Assembly (NCBI GenBank): GCA_021030915.1
Contig: JAGEMR010000002.1
Coordinates: 186,001 to 250,000, forward strand
DNA length: 64,000 nt
Source: Astrothelium macrocarpum
Taxonomy: Eukaryota; Ascomycota; Dothideomycetes; Trypetheliales; Trypetheliaceae
Direction: 5' to 3'
Part shown: positions 43,123 through 53,792 of the stretch, one piece after another
Numbering within the stretch: the stretch's first letter is position 1
Layout: every line of letters begins with the position of its first letter
The notes under the pieces: generated by a model
Database searches by the model: none
What the model was told of the DNA's origin: nothing
The model's input: the letters and a program-made list of their open reading frames with translations, nothing else
Made by a program: the position numbers and the translations under genes

Positions 43123-45745
43123 TTTTGCAAGTTTATGTTTTTCGGCTCAGCTCTTGCCGAAGCACGCTGTAGTATCAATGTTGATCATAGGAAAACACAA
43201 GAAATTTGTTTCGCTTTTCGCAGGGGTAGAACGGGAAAGTCAACATTAATGTTGTGAGAGGAGAGATTAAGGAAATTTTGGAGTGTTTCTACCTTGCGAG
43301 GTACATGGTGGAGCCGTCGTGACGCCTCTAAAGACGAACATGGATCAAGCAAATTATCGCGGGGTATGGCCAGGGGCCATGAAGCCTGCAGGCTTGTGGA
43401 GATCCAAGCTTTCTGGCTCACTAGAGTCTTCGACAGACCAGAACGAAATCTGGAGAGCGCTTGTCCTTGTAGGGCAGCTGATTAGCCGAATGCAAGTTTC
43501 GCAAGGTTCAGGCGCATCCCCAGCATAACCATGTCATATGAGGACCCTTTTACTTTATGCTAACTATTCCAGTTGGTCCATCTGGCACAATCAATCTCGG
43601 CAGGGAAAGAGGCCCGCAAGCGAAGTCACATTTGCGCAAAGACGTGCTGGTGTGCTGATGTGCACTATCAACTCCTTCGCTCTCTGGATCTCAGCCCGGA
43701 TGCTTGCACATATCCGAACGGCTCCAGCGTAGCTACAGTCCCGATCAAGGCATTCCCATGGGAAACTAACTGAGTCTTGGGCTTACCCGCTGGACGATGC
43801 CTCTGCCAACTCGAACGCCATGATCCGCCGGCGGGGATCTCAGGAGTTGGTCGAATCACTCGAGGCGGCGTCGAGGGCCCCAGTTATTTCGGCAACGATA
43901 TTGCGGCTGCAAGTGACGTCGACCACATTCCCACCCAATACTGCAGCCTTGTCAGTTCTCGCCGAAGGAGGTCTGCGAGCCGGTGCGGTCATGCAGTCAC
44001 ATTACCGCGCCGGCCTGAAAAGGTCAGCAGAGTGTTGAGAGCGTGTATCAGCAAGGGGTTGCAATTGCGGCGCCGTTGATCGTGGCGGCGTACGTGCCTC
44101 GGCGGTTCACCCAAAGGCCTCGCCACTTCCGCAGGTCCGCTGTTGCCCGCCCCTCCTGCTTTGCGCTGAAGTCACCGAATTGTCGACCGTTGAGCCAATG
44201 CGACTAAAATAGGGTAATCGTCCGTGCCAGCCACAGGTGCCATCCCACCACATGGCTTGCTAGGGCTATCCCAGATCTGACAATGTGAAGTACTCCAAAT
44301 CCAACAATTTGCTGCTCCTGGTCGCCGTTTGCACGGCGCGTTGGCATGCTTCAGCATGGAAAAATTCGCCTGGCCATGATTTAAGCAATTGCAACAATTC
44401 AGTGGGGTCAACAGCGGGGGGTCGATGAGTATTAAAGAGTGTGTGTGCAGGGAGTACGTGTTGGTATCACGCAGTGCAAGCTCGTTGCCCTGGCCCAAAA
44501 GGGTCTCGGCCTGACTCGTTCAAACCTTCTAGCGGGGCGCAAAGAACAAAAGCTGCAGCTTGCCTAACTGTGTACGGACTGCATGAGACCGTGATTGTTT
44601 ACCATGATAAATTCGAGAAAAGTCGATTCGTTGATGCAGGACTGCCAAGACCTTTTACGCCTGGATCCTTGGGCCCCAGATTGCAGAGAGGCCAAACATC
44701 AACTTCTAATTTCCCATGTGTTAGGGGCTTCAGAACGGCCCCTAGACCTTCCGCTGGTCCGAGATTAGTCATGATTCATATCTGGTCAGCTTGGGCATTC
44801 AAGAGCGGAGCGGTGAATGATCCCCACACCATGCGACCGTCCTACGGACGAGCCTGCCAGGTGTCCAAGTGTTCGCTCTCTTTGATGCATCGACGGTTGG
44901 GATCCGACGGGACGAGACTCAAAGCTTTGCACACGTCTCCAGCGATGACGGGAGATCTCCTGGCTGGTACCTGGGGTGAGTGCGAGGGTTATCACTGGCG
45001 CTTTGGCGGAACCAGTCTGTGGCCATACCACGGTTTCGGGTCCCCACGTTTGTTTTGGCTCTCAGGAACGCCATGACAAATTGAATATCGTTTTGTGCTC
45101 TGTAAATTCGTCGACGCACATGCACATGTACATCGCCTGCAATAAGCATGTCGTGCTGCATTGCCTGGTTCTACAGACGCAGGACTTGCCCCCCGTCACC
45201 AGCATCAGGCGCAGTGCGAGCGATATTCAAGATCTCGGGATCATGCAATACGCGGTTTCCGCCGCTCCCCGTCATTGGTGAAGCTCCTGCCAAAGTGGAC
45301 TGATGCTCGTGACTCCGCGTTGATCTTCGACTGCATGCGTCAACATGCGCGTGACTTGTCAGCAAGCAAGGCAATGCCTAGGAAATCAAAGTCCATAAAC
45401 AAACCGCATTACCTTGTGGCTGAACCGCGATCTTGGACTGTAGGGGATCTACGCTGCCAGCACGGAACGTCCCTCGGACTGGTGGGACACACTAAAACGG
45501 TCAGCTAATGAGTGGTGCAAGTCGTCTTGCTGGCCTTCTGCAGCAGCCAATCAGGCTTTGGGTGGTTTTATGTCCAGGCATGCAAGTTTGTTGTTCGATG
45601 ACGTTCCTGGCGCCCGCGCTCAGCATCCATTCCCCACGTACGCCACCTGGCCAGAAGTAGGAACCTCGACTGCTGCGCTAGACCTTATTGATAAACTTCC
45701 TCAGAATTGCTGATTTGGCACTCAAACTTCCGATTCCAATGCAGC
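43123..45745. promoter_or_regulatory. Long divergent upstream region of xlnR and the aldehyde dehydrogenase
   Basis: This 2.6-kb non-coding region lies between two start codons. Upstream regions of large regulatory genes are often long in these fungi, so much of it may be xlnR promoter and 5' leader. A plus-strand frame of 211 codons at 44441-45076 is not protein-like and was rejected. I made no binding-site calls. Confidence 0.4.
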
Positions 45746-47260
45746 ATGTCTGTTGAAACCATTACCACTATCTCTCCCGTCACAAACAAGGCAATTGTAA
45801 CGCGCAATGGCTTGTCCGATATCGAGCTCGAGGCGCTTCCTCGCGCAGCCAAAGACGCATTCCTGTCTTATCGGCGCACCTCTCTTGGAGATCGCCAGAA
45901 GATAGTCAAGAAAGCTCTGAGCCTGATCCGAATGCGCCAAGATGAGCTTGCCAGGGAGCTTACGGAACAGATGGGAAGGCCCATTGCTTTTGCAAACAAG
46001 GAGATTACGACGGCAGTTGCTAGAGGAGAACATCTGTTGAAGATCAGCGAAGATGCGCTCAGAGACACTGATGGAGAGGCCGAAAAAGGCTTCAAGAGGT
46101 ATATCAGAAAAGTGCCACTTGGACCTGTTCTCGTGCTATTTGCTTGGAATGTAAGTTCCAGCCAACACTTGTTTATCACTGGTCAATCTCTCACGTCGAT
46201 TTTTAGTATCCATATCTTATCCTCGTTAATTCTCTTATTCCGGCATTGCTATCCGGTAATTCCGTTATCATAAAGCCATCTCCCCAAACGCCCACTATTG
46301 CAGAGCACATGCAACAAGTCTTTCAAGAGGCGGGCCTTGAAAAGAACGTAATCCAGTATCTCCATTGTGGCTCCTTTACACAATTAGAATCGCTTGTACG
46401 GGCTGAAGACATTCAATTGGTCTGCTTCACAGGCTCTGTGGCAGGAGGCCTGGCTGTTCAAAGTGCAGCAAAGGATCGAGTTCCCGTACGGGTTGGGCTA
46501 GAGCTGGGAGGTAAAGATCCTGCATATGTACGAAAGGATGTTGACGTCAAGTGGGCTGCTGAAGAGATTGTGGACGGTGCTGTCTTCAATTCAGGCCAAA
46601 GTTGTTGCAGTCTCGAGCGGGTTTATGTCGATGCAAAGATTCACGATGAGTTTGTGGCCGCTGTGCGGGAAGTGTTAAAGGGATATAGGCTTGGTGATCC
46701 CTTTGACAGTAATACTCACGTTGGGCCCGTAATTTCCAGGAAGGCGGTAGAAACCATTCGATCCCATATCAGAGATGCCTTGGACAAGGGCGCAATTGAT
46801 GCAACGCCAGAGAATGAGAGTTTCAGATCGCCTCCTCCTGATGGAAACTATGTGGCCCCTACGCTGCTCACAAATGTTTCCCACTCCATGTCAGTAATGA
46901 GAGATGAGACATTTGGTCCAGTTATTCCTGTCATGAAAGTGCATAGCGACGAAGCAGCCATCGAGTTGATGAATGATAGCGAGTTCGGATTGACTGCTAG
47001 TATTTGGACCAAGGATGTCAAGAAAGGGAATGAATTGGCAGATGAAGTTGAAGCAGGCACCGTCTTTGTCAACCGTTGCGACTACCCAAGCCCTGTGAGT
47101 CCCCATATCTCCCAGTAAAAAGCATTTTGACTGATTTGCATTCCAGGATCTTGCTTGGGTGGGTTGGAAGAATTCGGGCAAAGGACAAACGTTGAGTAAA
47201 TTTGGTTTTGACCAATTTGTCAAGCTCAAGAGTTATCACATCAAAGATTATCCGCATTGA
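45746..47260 (+). CDS. Aldehyde dehydrogenase (NAD(P)+-dependent, fungal MSC7-like)
   Basis: Three exons (45746-46150, 46207-47094, 47147-47260) give 468 residues. The fold marks are present: VLFAWNYPYLILVNSLIPAL before the cofactor site, IIKPSPQTP, FTGSVAGG (Rossmann turn), LELGGKDPAYV with the catalytic-base Glu near 232, NSGQSCCSLERVYV with the nucleophile Cys near 267, and DETFGPVIPVMK. The C-terminal part WVGWKNSGKGQTLSKFGFDQF is usual. The combination GGKDPAYVRKDVD and SGQSCCSLERVYV resembles yeast MSC7 and its fungal relatives, whose physiological aldehyde is not settled. There is no targeting signal, so it is probably cytosolic. The gene diverges from xlnR over a 2.6-kb gap, and a regulatory link is not implied. 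Confidence 0.88.
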
Positions 47261-48833
47261 CTAGCCGTGAAGAAAGTAGACCGAAAGAAGCCACAACATC
47301 TTACTCTTCCTCGGCCACAAAACATCGGCGTCTGGGAATGGCTTCATGAAATTGACACATCGTGGAGTCATGGAAACACTATTGAAAACACTGTCATCCG
47401 CGGGCGGTTTGGCGGACCGATTAAAATTCGTTGTAAGCGATCTCCAAGGGGAATCGGCAATATTTCTCCAGCATGTAACATCCAGATACCCATCCTTCGA
47501 ACTCCTCCAGCCTTGGCGGCCGGGCGGCCTCATATTTGATTGATGCATAAATATGGCGGGCGGCGACGTGTGTTTATACTTAATTTAAATACTGATAGTC
47601 CTCGATGCAATCAATTTTGATCGCAATGCACGATACAGATGAATTTGCTCAGTTAGACTGATTTGCCAACTTTGGACGATTTCCAGAATAACCAGGCGAT
47701 AAAATTGCTGAGTACCTAGTTGGGTGGCGCGCAACGTTGTAGGTGGAAAGCAATTACGGTTATCCTGTAGAACCTCATTTCGTTTGAGGTTACCGTTCTG
47801 AAGTGAACCGTTATAGACAATCTCCAGCTTTGTCCGATTATGGTAATCCTTTCAGACGACTCATCCTAAGGATCGAAGTTTAATTTTCAGCGATCGATCA
47901 CAACACCCCAGATATGGTTCAAGCCATGAAGTACAACTACCAAGGAGGTCCAGTGATCAGTATCCCTACTTCTCATCCCTACTTGTTATCGTGAAATATG
48001 GACAGCTTGACCCGGTTTACGCGTAGTAGAGTGTTTGTCCTCTCCAGACGCGTCGGTTGTCTCAATGCAAGGGAATGTATCACAAAGAACCATTGACAGA
48101 TAACGTCACGACGACGGTTCCCGAAACATCCCATTTTTCCACGTCAACCGTGCAAAGGCACATCTCTTGAGAGGACGATGTCTCTCGTAGCAACAGAAGA
48201 CTGGCAGAATGTCATGACTTGGTGCGATGGTTGATCTGGAGCTCGTTCATTGCCATGAGAACTTTGCCTCTGGCTCAACGCATTGACATCTTTCATGATT
48301 AGCATTCCTGCCATTTCGCTTTGGTCTCCACACCTCCTTTCTTCCTCGTTTTGCACGCTGACTCAAGCCAGATGTAAGGAATGAAGGATCGCGTGGCCAA
48401 TGGCAGAAACAATCCAGTTCATTTACGACGCGCTGGCGTGAATGTCTTAGCAGGACTTCACATATATGGCTGTCTGTCTCCTCCCAGCTTCAGACCATAT
48501 TCAGGGATCGATTCAAGATCACCCACAGCCATTCTTTTTATCAAGCGCTTTGAAAGTTGTATGCTTCTTTAGCATCTAGCAAGCGTCTTGTTTGTTTTCC
48601 TCACATTTCTTATAACCCGATTTGGGTTGAGCATCAGCACATCCTGCATCTGTTCATTATGTCGTTGTCTTGTTTCAAAAGTTTCGCTCGTTCATTCCGC
48701 CAAAAGATCCTTTTTTGTGAGGATAGGAAGAAATCAACTCCTATGATCATAGTATGTCAAGGACTTTGGAGCCTACTAGACCCTTTGGCCTATATTCATC
48801 AATTAACAGGGCGAACCAACCAACTTTCGAAGA
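47261..48833. other. Intergenic, no gene seen
   Basis: This 1.6-kb region follows the aldehyde dehydrogenase. Frames of up to about 100 codons near 48560-48870 overlap the next candidate in another frame and have no independent support. Upstream exons of that candidate could lie at the right end. Confidence 0.4.
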
Positions 48834-49305
48834 ATGGATTTGGACATCTGTATGGAGGACCTGAGTGAGGAACAGTGCGTTCTCTTCCTCCCATCTGCGT
48901 CGGGAGACACGGGATTGGGGACCTCCAAACTGTGCTTGCCCATCTCTTGGGAGTGTCTCCCTCAACATGCCATACTGACAATGCTCCAGACAAGCATGGC
49001 TCCGCGAAAAAGCTATCCTTGATGAGCTTTCTCGTCCTCCTCAGAGCCTCCCTCTTGATGCCCAGCCCGACCCTCTCGCGTCACATCCGCTGGCTCACTC
49101 TCCGCAGGTCCGGAAGAGGGAGCTTGCTCGCAATGCCAGGCACGCCAGGACTGGAGTCATGCAATTTCCGTCTCGAGATAGTAGCACCTTGCTCCTCACC
49201 CAACCTGCTAACTTCAACGCTATGGGAGGTTCCAAGGACTCCTTGACACTGCGTAGTAGTGATGACTCTGATACCGAGTCAACGGACATGATTACTCGGT
49301 TTTGA
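48834..49305 (+). CDS. Small spliced gene of unknown function (or 3' exons of a larger one)
   Basis: Exon 48834-48931 joins in phase to exon 48990-49305, giving 137 residues from MDLDICMEDLSEEQ. The second exon is clearly protein-like: QAWLREKAILDEL, a Pro-rich stretch, a basic segment (VRKRELARNARHARTG), then an acidic Ser-rich end (SSDDSDTESTDMITRF). The acceptor is preceded by ATACTGACA, a good branch point; the donor GTGCTT is weak, and GTGTCT at 48951 is an alternative that keeps the same frame. Upstream sequence could hold more exons, so the start is uncertain. No domain is recognised. Confidence 0.4.
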
Positions 49306-49944
49306 ACATGCATAAGAATTGGTCAATCGTTTGATTAGGGTCGAAAAGATATCGGTGGCATGAATTCGTTTCTTCCCTACGAGGGCTCTTAGAAAATAGT
49401 TATGTAATTGGACAGAATACCAAAATTTCACCTATGGACTTTCCGCAGTACTTAGGGAACATTTGAGAAAATAGTCAGCAATCAGAAACATTCTTGCCGC
49501 GCTCGAAGATGGCCATATCATTCCGAGCCTCTCTGAAGCCGAGCATAGTCGTTGAGTAGTGATGATAGGCTGATGATGCTAGGAGACTGGCTGATGGCGT
49601 AGCACAGCCCGACACTCGACCATCGAGCTCGATAAAGGTATAAACGCCGAACATATCATGAGGTCTGTAGCATGGTATATAGCGACCCATCCGTCGATGG
49701 GTTCTCTCTCATATATATAATCTCCCCAATATGTTCTAACCCACAAAAAGCTGACCGCTTCCCCGCCAAAGGCCAAGACCCATATGAGCTCCAAAATCTG
49801 ATATCCCGTTCGTCCGCAGTCTAGCTGCCCCCAGCCACCCTCCGACGGCGACACCGAAGACGCATGGCGGCTTGAGAACACATTGTGGGAGCGATGGAAA
49901 TGTGCCCTGAGCGTGAGACTTAAGTAAAGAAGAGAGTTTCACGA
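49306..49944. other. Intergenic, convergent 3' ends
   Basis: This 0.6-kb spacer lies between the small unknown gene and the phosphatase gene. A 100-codon minus-strand frame here lacks a plausible start or splice context. No repeat is seen. Confidence 0.4.
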
Positions 49945-51745
49945 TCAAATTGCACTTAACCCACACAACTCAAACAGGAGAGGGGCGCCTTCTACGGCAA
50001 TCCACGCAATACCTGCGAAAGGTCAGTTACCATGCCATACCTCACCCAGCTCGAGATGCAAGGCGCACTAACCTGAGTAAACGATGAGCTTCGTGATAAC
50101 CTCAACATCATATCTGACACGAGGTTTCTCTAGATTCGCAAAAAGCTCGCGATGGTCGGAAGCGCCGTCACCGCCAAATCCTGCATTACTCCCCTCATCG
50201 ACTACAATAGCTGTAGGAGAATCGTCCCCAAGAGAGTTCGAAACTTTGTCAGCGTGCACAATCCCTCTTTCGTCTTGTGTTCTATCTGGATCTTCGAGTA
50301 TTCTCGGATGCGTTACGCTTGGGGACAGTGCGCCGCTTTGAGATGAAATACTCTCTCTTCTTCGTTTCTCACGATATGCCAAGGTTTCATAAGCATCCGC
50401 TTCAGACTGCGGACCAACAGAGACAGCACGTCTTCGAGGATGACGTAAAGACGTAATAAGTGTTGGAATGCTTGAGGCTGGTGGTATTACATTGTCGTCT
50501 TTTCGCAGGGCGGGCACAGTCTGATACTGCGATGCCTTCATGAAAAACTTTCTTGGCAAGGTGAGACCCAGCTGTTCAACTACACGGAAGACTGGTGGCA
50601 GGAACGCAAGCAAGGCGGGCTTCATGACGCCCCGCCAGGCAAATATGAGGAATACGCCTAGAAAGATACGAACACAAGCTTTGATCAAGCCAACTTTGGC
50701 GTAGTTGAAAGGCACAGTAGCAGGGGCAGGTTCGTCCCAGGCAAATCCGGTCGTAGAATAATGCCAGGAGCCAATGGTGACGCCCATAAGAACACCAGCA
50801 AAGGCAACACTGTCATCAAAACATGGGCAGTCGTCAGCCGGCTCTGGATGGACGCGCACCAGAACAAGCAGCACAAGCACGGCTATGAGGGGATTTTTCA
50901 GAGGTCCCTCAAAAAGCCAAGAATCTAACAGCTCGCCGTACGCGGTCTGCAGTAGAGTAAGGAGTGCTCCCAAGGCGCTCCCAATAACAACATCAAAGAA
51001 ACCATGCATCCCGCAATAAAGGCGACCAAGGATGATGGATACTGCGTAAAAATAGGACAAATATTGCATTGCGGAGCGGAATTCAGAGGGAGGCTTTTTT
51101 TCAAGGATGTTGAGCACGTACAGGGCAACCGACACGGCATTTGTGGAATGAGTGGACGGGAAGCCATACTCCAAAGCTGCGGAGCCAGACATAGTGATGC
51201 GCTTCAGGGGGGGCGATAGAGGCCGTGGAAGACATAAGAGGTCTTTTATGAAGCCACTCCAGAATACGCCGAAAGCGAGTACATTGGTCATTCTTCAGAC
51301 TGAAATCAGTAATGTTTCGGACCGAGTATTGAGGAAACGCACGCTCTCCCAAAGTTATTGTAGCCGCACCAAAATAAGATGGGCAGCATAATCATGAAAA
51401 AAGTATGAGTGCCTAGATTGGCAGTGAATGCAAAGTAGGACTCCAGTGTCGGGAAGCGTAGCTTTCCCTGCGCAAAGGCTAGATAAGGCGTTTCGTATCG
51501 AACAATTGGTATCAGCGTTTGACGTAGCCTATACCTCCACATGGGCAACTTGTTCTTGTCTGACGTTTGATCAAATTAGAACTCGAACAAGAATTGAGCC
51601 CTGCTCGCCAATACTTCAATACAAGGCACATACAATGATCAAGAGCTCGCATGCCCGCGTCAGGCCGTTCCTCCTTTTGCGCACCATTTCCATCGACATC
51701 TGCACTGCTTTTTAGTGGCTTCTGAGCCCAGCCATCGTTGGACAT
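49945..51745 (-). CDS. Sphingoid long-chain-base phosphate phosphatase (LCB3/YSR3-like, PAP2 family)
   Basis: Exons 51745-51634, 51559-51343, 51292-50073 and 50012-49945 give 538 residues. The N terminus contains LDHYKNKLPMWRYRLRQ, typical of this family, then membrane helices. The three phosphatase motifs are visible: KDLLCLPRP (KxxxxxxRP), PSTHSTN (PSxH) and GRLYCGMHGFFD (RxxxxxHxxxD). Several helices follow, then a hydrophilic loop of about 150 residues before a last conserved block (RYDVEVITKLIVYSG). Yeast LCB3 and YSR3 remove phosphate from dihydrosphingosine- and phytosphingosine-1-phosphate at the ER, supporting ceramide synthesis. The final short exon adds GIAWIAVEGAP and a short end, as in relatives; without it the protein would stop at 50068. 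Confidence 0.87.
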
Positions 51746-52207
51746 TAGGGAGGTAGGGAGTGTAATGCCGCTGGCATATGCATGCGGCTCAATGGTGGGC
51801 TAGCAGTCAAGGGCGCATCGTTGAGTTGTGAATGGCAGATCGGAATTTGCTCGCCGGTGGCAGAGACTCCATAGAGGCGTCGAAGTGGGCGTTGATTGAC
51901 TTGTCGGGAGCTTTGGTGTTTCGGCCGGGATCATCCTCTCATCCTTTCCAGGGTTCGGTGTATGCACCGCGCGTAGGCATCGCCCTGCCAACCGCTCGTC
52001 AACTATCACGTCGCTAAAAGTTCCACCCATCCACCTTCGTCCTTACCCCACTACACCTAGAAACATCACCACACCTCGACTCAACTCACATCCGTTACGA
52101 GACAGTTCACTCTGAGAAGGGTTAAAATACTACTGGTAGACCTAGTCTGGGTGCTGCCGGTCGTTGTGATATTTACAATCTACTCATCTACTTGGTCGCC
52201 CATCACT
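51746..52207. promoter_or_regulatory. Divergent promoter, LCB-phosphatase / Rho4
   Basis: The 462 bp between the two start codons probably drive both genes. The stretch 52030-52110 before Rho4 is C/A-rich, as in many fungal 5' leaders. An in-frame upstream codon at 52151 is not a better start than 52208. Confidence 0.45.
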
Positions 52208-53134
52208 ATGTCGGTTCACGCAGTATCGAGCTACGACTATCTCCGCCGAAAAGGCTCTGAAAAATTCAGGCCCGCATCTTCAATCCATCGCAAACCTGTC
52301 CGACGCGATAGTCAGCGTATGAGTGATGGAACCGTGAACTCAGCCATGAACTCAGTCTCATCAATGGGAAGGGAATCCAGTTCGACCGGGATTACTGAGC
52401 CTCCTGCGTACTCCAAGAAACTTGTAGTTGTTGGTGATGGCGGATGCGGAAAGACATGTCTGCTGATCACATACAGCCAAGGCTATTTTCCAGAGGTATG
52501 ATCGAGGTCTGCACAGCACACAGAAACGACACTGAGAAATCATCCAACAGAAATATGTACCCACTGTGTTCGAGAACTACATCACGCATACAACCGAGCG
52601 TCGTACTGGCAAGACCGTTGAGCTTGCGCTCTGGGACACAGCTGGGCAAGAAGAATACGACCGGTTAAGACCGCTTTCGTACCCCGAAACCGACCTGCTT
52701 TTCGTTTGCTTCGCTATTGACTGTCCCAATTCCCTTGAGAACGTTATGGACAAGGTGAGTTTAAGATGAGTCTCTCGTCAGGAAACCACTGACAGAAGTT
52801 TTAGTGGTATCCAGAAGTGCTTCATTTCTGCCCGACGACACCTATGATCCTGCTCGGCCTCAAATCAGACCTTCGACACAAGCGCACTTGCATCGAACTG
52901 CTCAAGACCCAGGGACTTACTCCTGTGACTCCACAACAGGGAGAGGCGGTCGCCCGAAAGATGGGCGCAGCCTATATGGAATGCAGCAGCAAGGAGATGA
53001 ATGGTGTTCACGAGATTTTCGATACAGCCGTAAGCATTACGGTAGGTGCCAGTGACGGCGGCAGCGACGTAGGACACCCAACGATTCCAGCAGTGAGCAC
53101 GAAGCCTAAGAAGCGGAGTTGCAAGATCTTGTGA
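52208..53134 (+). CDS. rho4: Rho4-type small GTPase
   Basis: Exons 52208-52495, 52551-52754 and 52805-53134 give 273 residues. A Ser/Arg-rich extension of about 65 residues precedes the GTPase domain, a feature of Rho4. GTP-binding elements are GDGGCGKT (P-loop, about 76), YVPTVFENY (switch I), DTAGQEEYDRLRPLSYP (switch II), LKSD (Thr/Asn-Lys-x-Asp position, here LGLKSDLR) and ECSSKE. The C terminus is KKRSCKIL: a polybasic stretch and a CAAX box ending in Leu, which predicts geranylgeranylation and membrane attachment. In Aspergillus, Neurospora and Magnaporthe, Rho4 acts with formins at septa. The guanine-specificity motif has K in place of the usual N/T before KxD, as expected for Rho4. 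All introns have standard ends. Confidence 0.9.
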
Positions 53135-53792
53135 TTAAACGCCAAGTGGGCCAGAGGAGGCTATTTAATAGAGCCAGGAAGTGGAGAAAGCACATAGTCT
53201 TCTGTATTTCTCTGCACACTGCTGCAAGCCAGCAACATTATCAGCATCGACACGTGGCGTTGGAGGATAGGGTGTTCATTCCTGCTCGGGCGTCAGGAAT
53301 GCCGAAAGATGAGTTTTCTGTATCTAAATGATCAATGACGGCCAGCGATACGGCCAGTCTATAACAATGCTGTAGAAATGAGAAGTCTATTTCTTTGAAA
53401 GTGAGGCCGGCAATGTCCTATCAATTCGTTTGTCAGGGAACCATTCTATTCGAGCCGTGATTGGGTCATAGTTCCATTCTGACAGACGGTACAATGCTCG
53501 ATGCTTTATCCAATTTGCCATGGTTAACGGAGTGACGATGCAGGAGAAGAGATGTTGTTCATGGGTGAGTAGATCCGAGAAACAGATTAGGCCCGATTGG
53601 GTTAGAGACACTCGGCGCGAGCGGACGCGCTTCAAATGATGCTCCCGGAATTTGGACAGTGAAGCACCTGAAGCATTGCAACTCCCAACAACAACCCCCT
53701 TTATCAAAATTCCCTCTCCCTATGTGCTCAGCATCTGCGCATTTGGCAGTTGACTAGCATGCCCTTCCTCGCTAAGTCGGTTTAGCCTCACG
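53135..53792. other. Intergenic spacer and dynein promoter region
   Basis: This 0.66-kb spacer lies between Rho4 and the dynein gene. A 106-codon minus-strand frame (53707-53387) has no support. No repeat is seen. Confidence 0.45.

Noticed and set aside
44441..45076. 211-codon plus-strand frame in the xlnR upstream region
   Set aside because: It starts at a GTG and has scattered Cys, Trp and Pro without domain pattern, splice context or recognisable similarity. It is more likely a chance frame.
49579..49881. 100-codon minus-strand frame downstream of the LCB phosphatase
   Set aside because: It has no plausible start context, no splice connection to the phosphatase gene and no recognisable domain.
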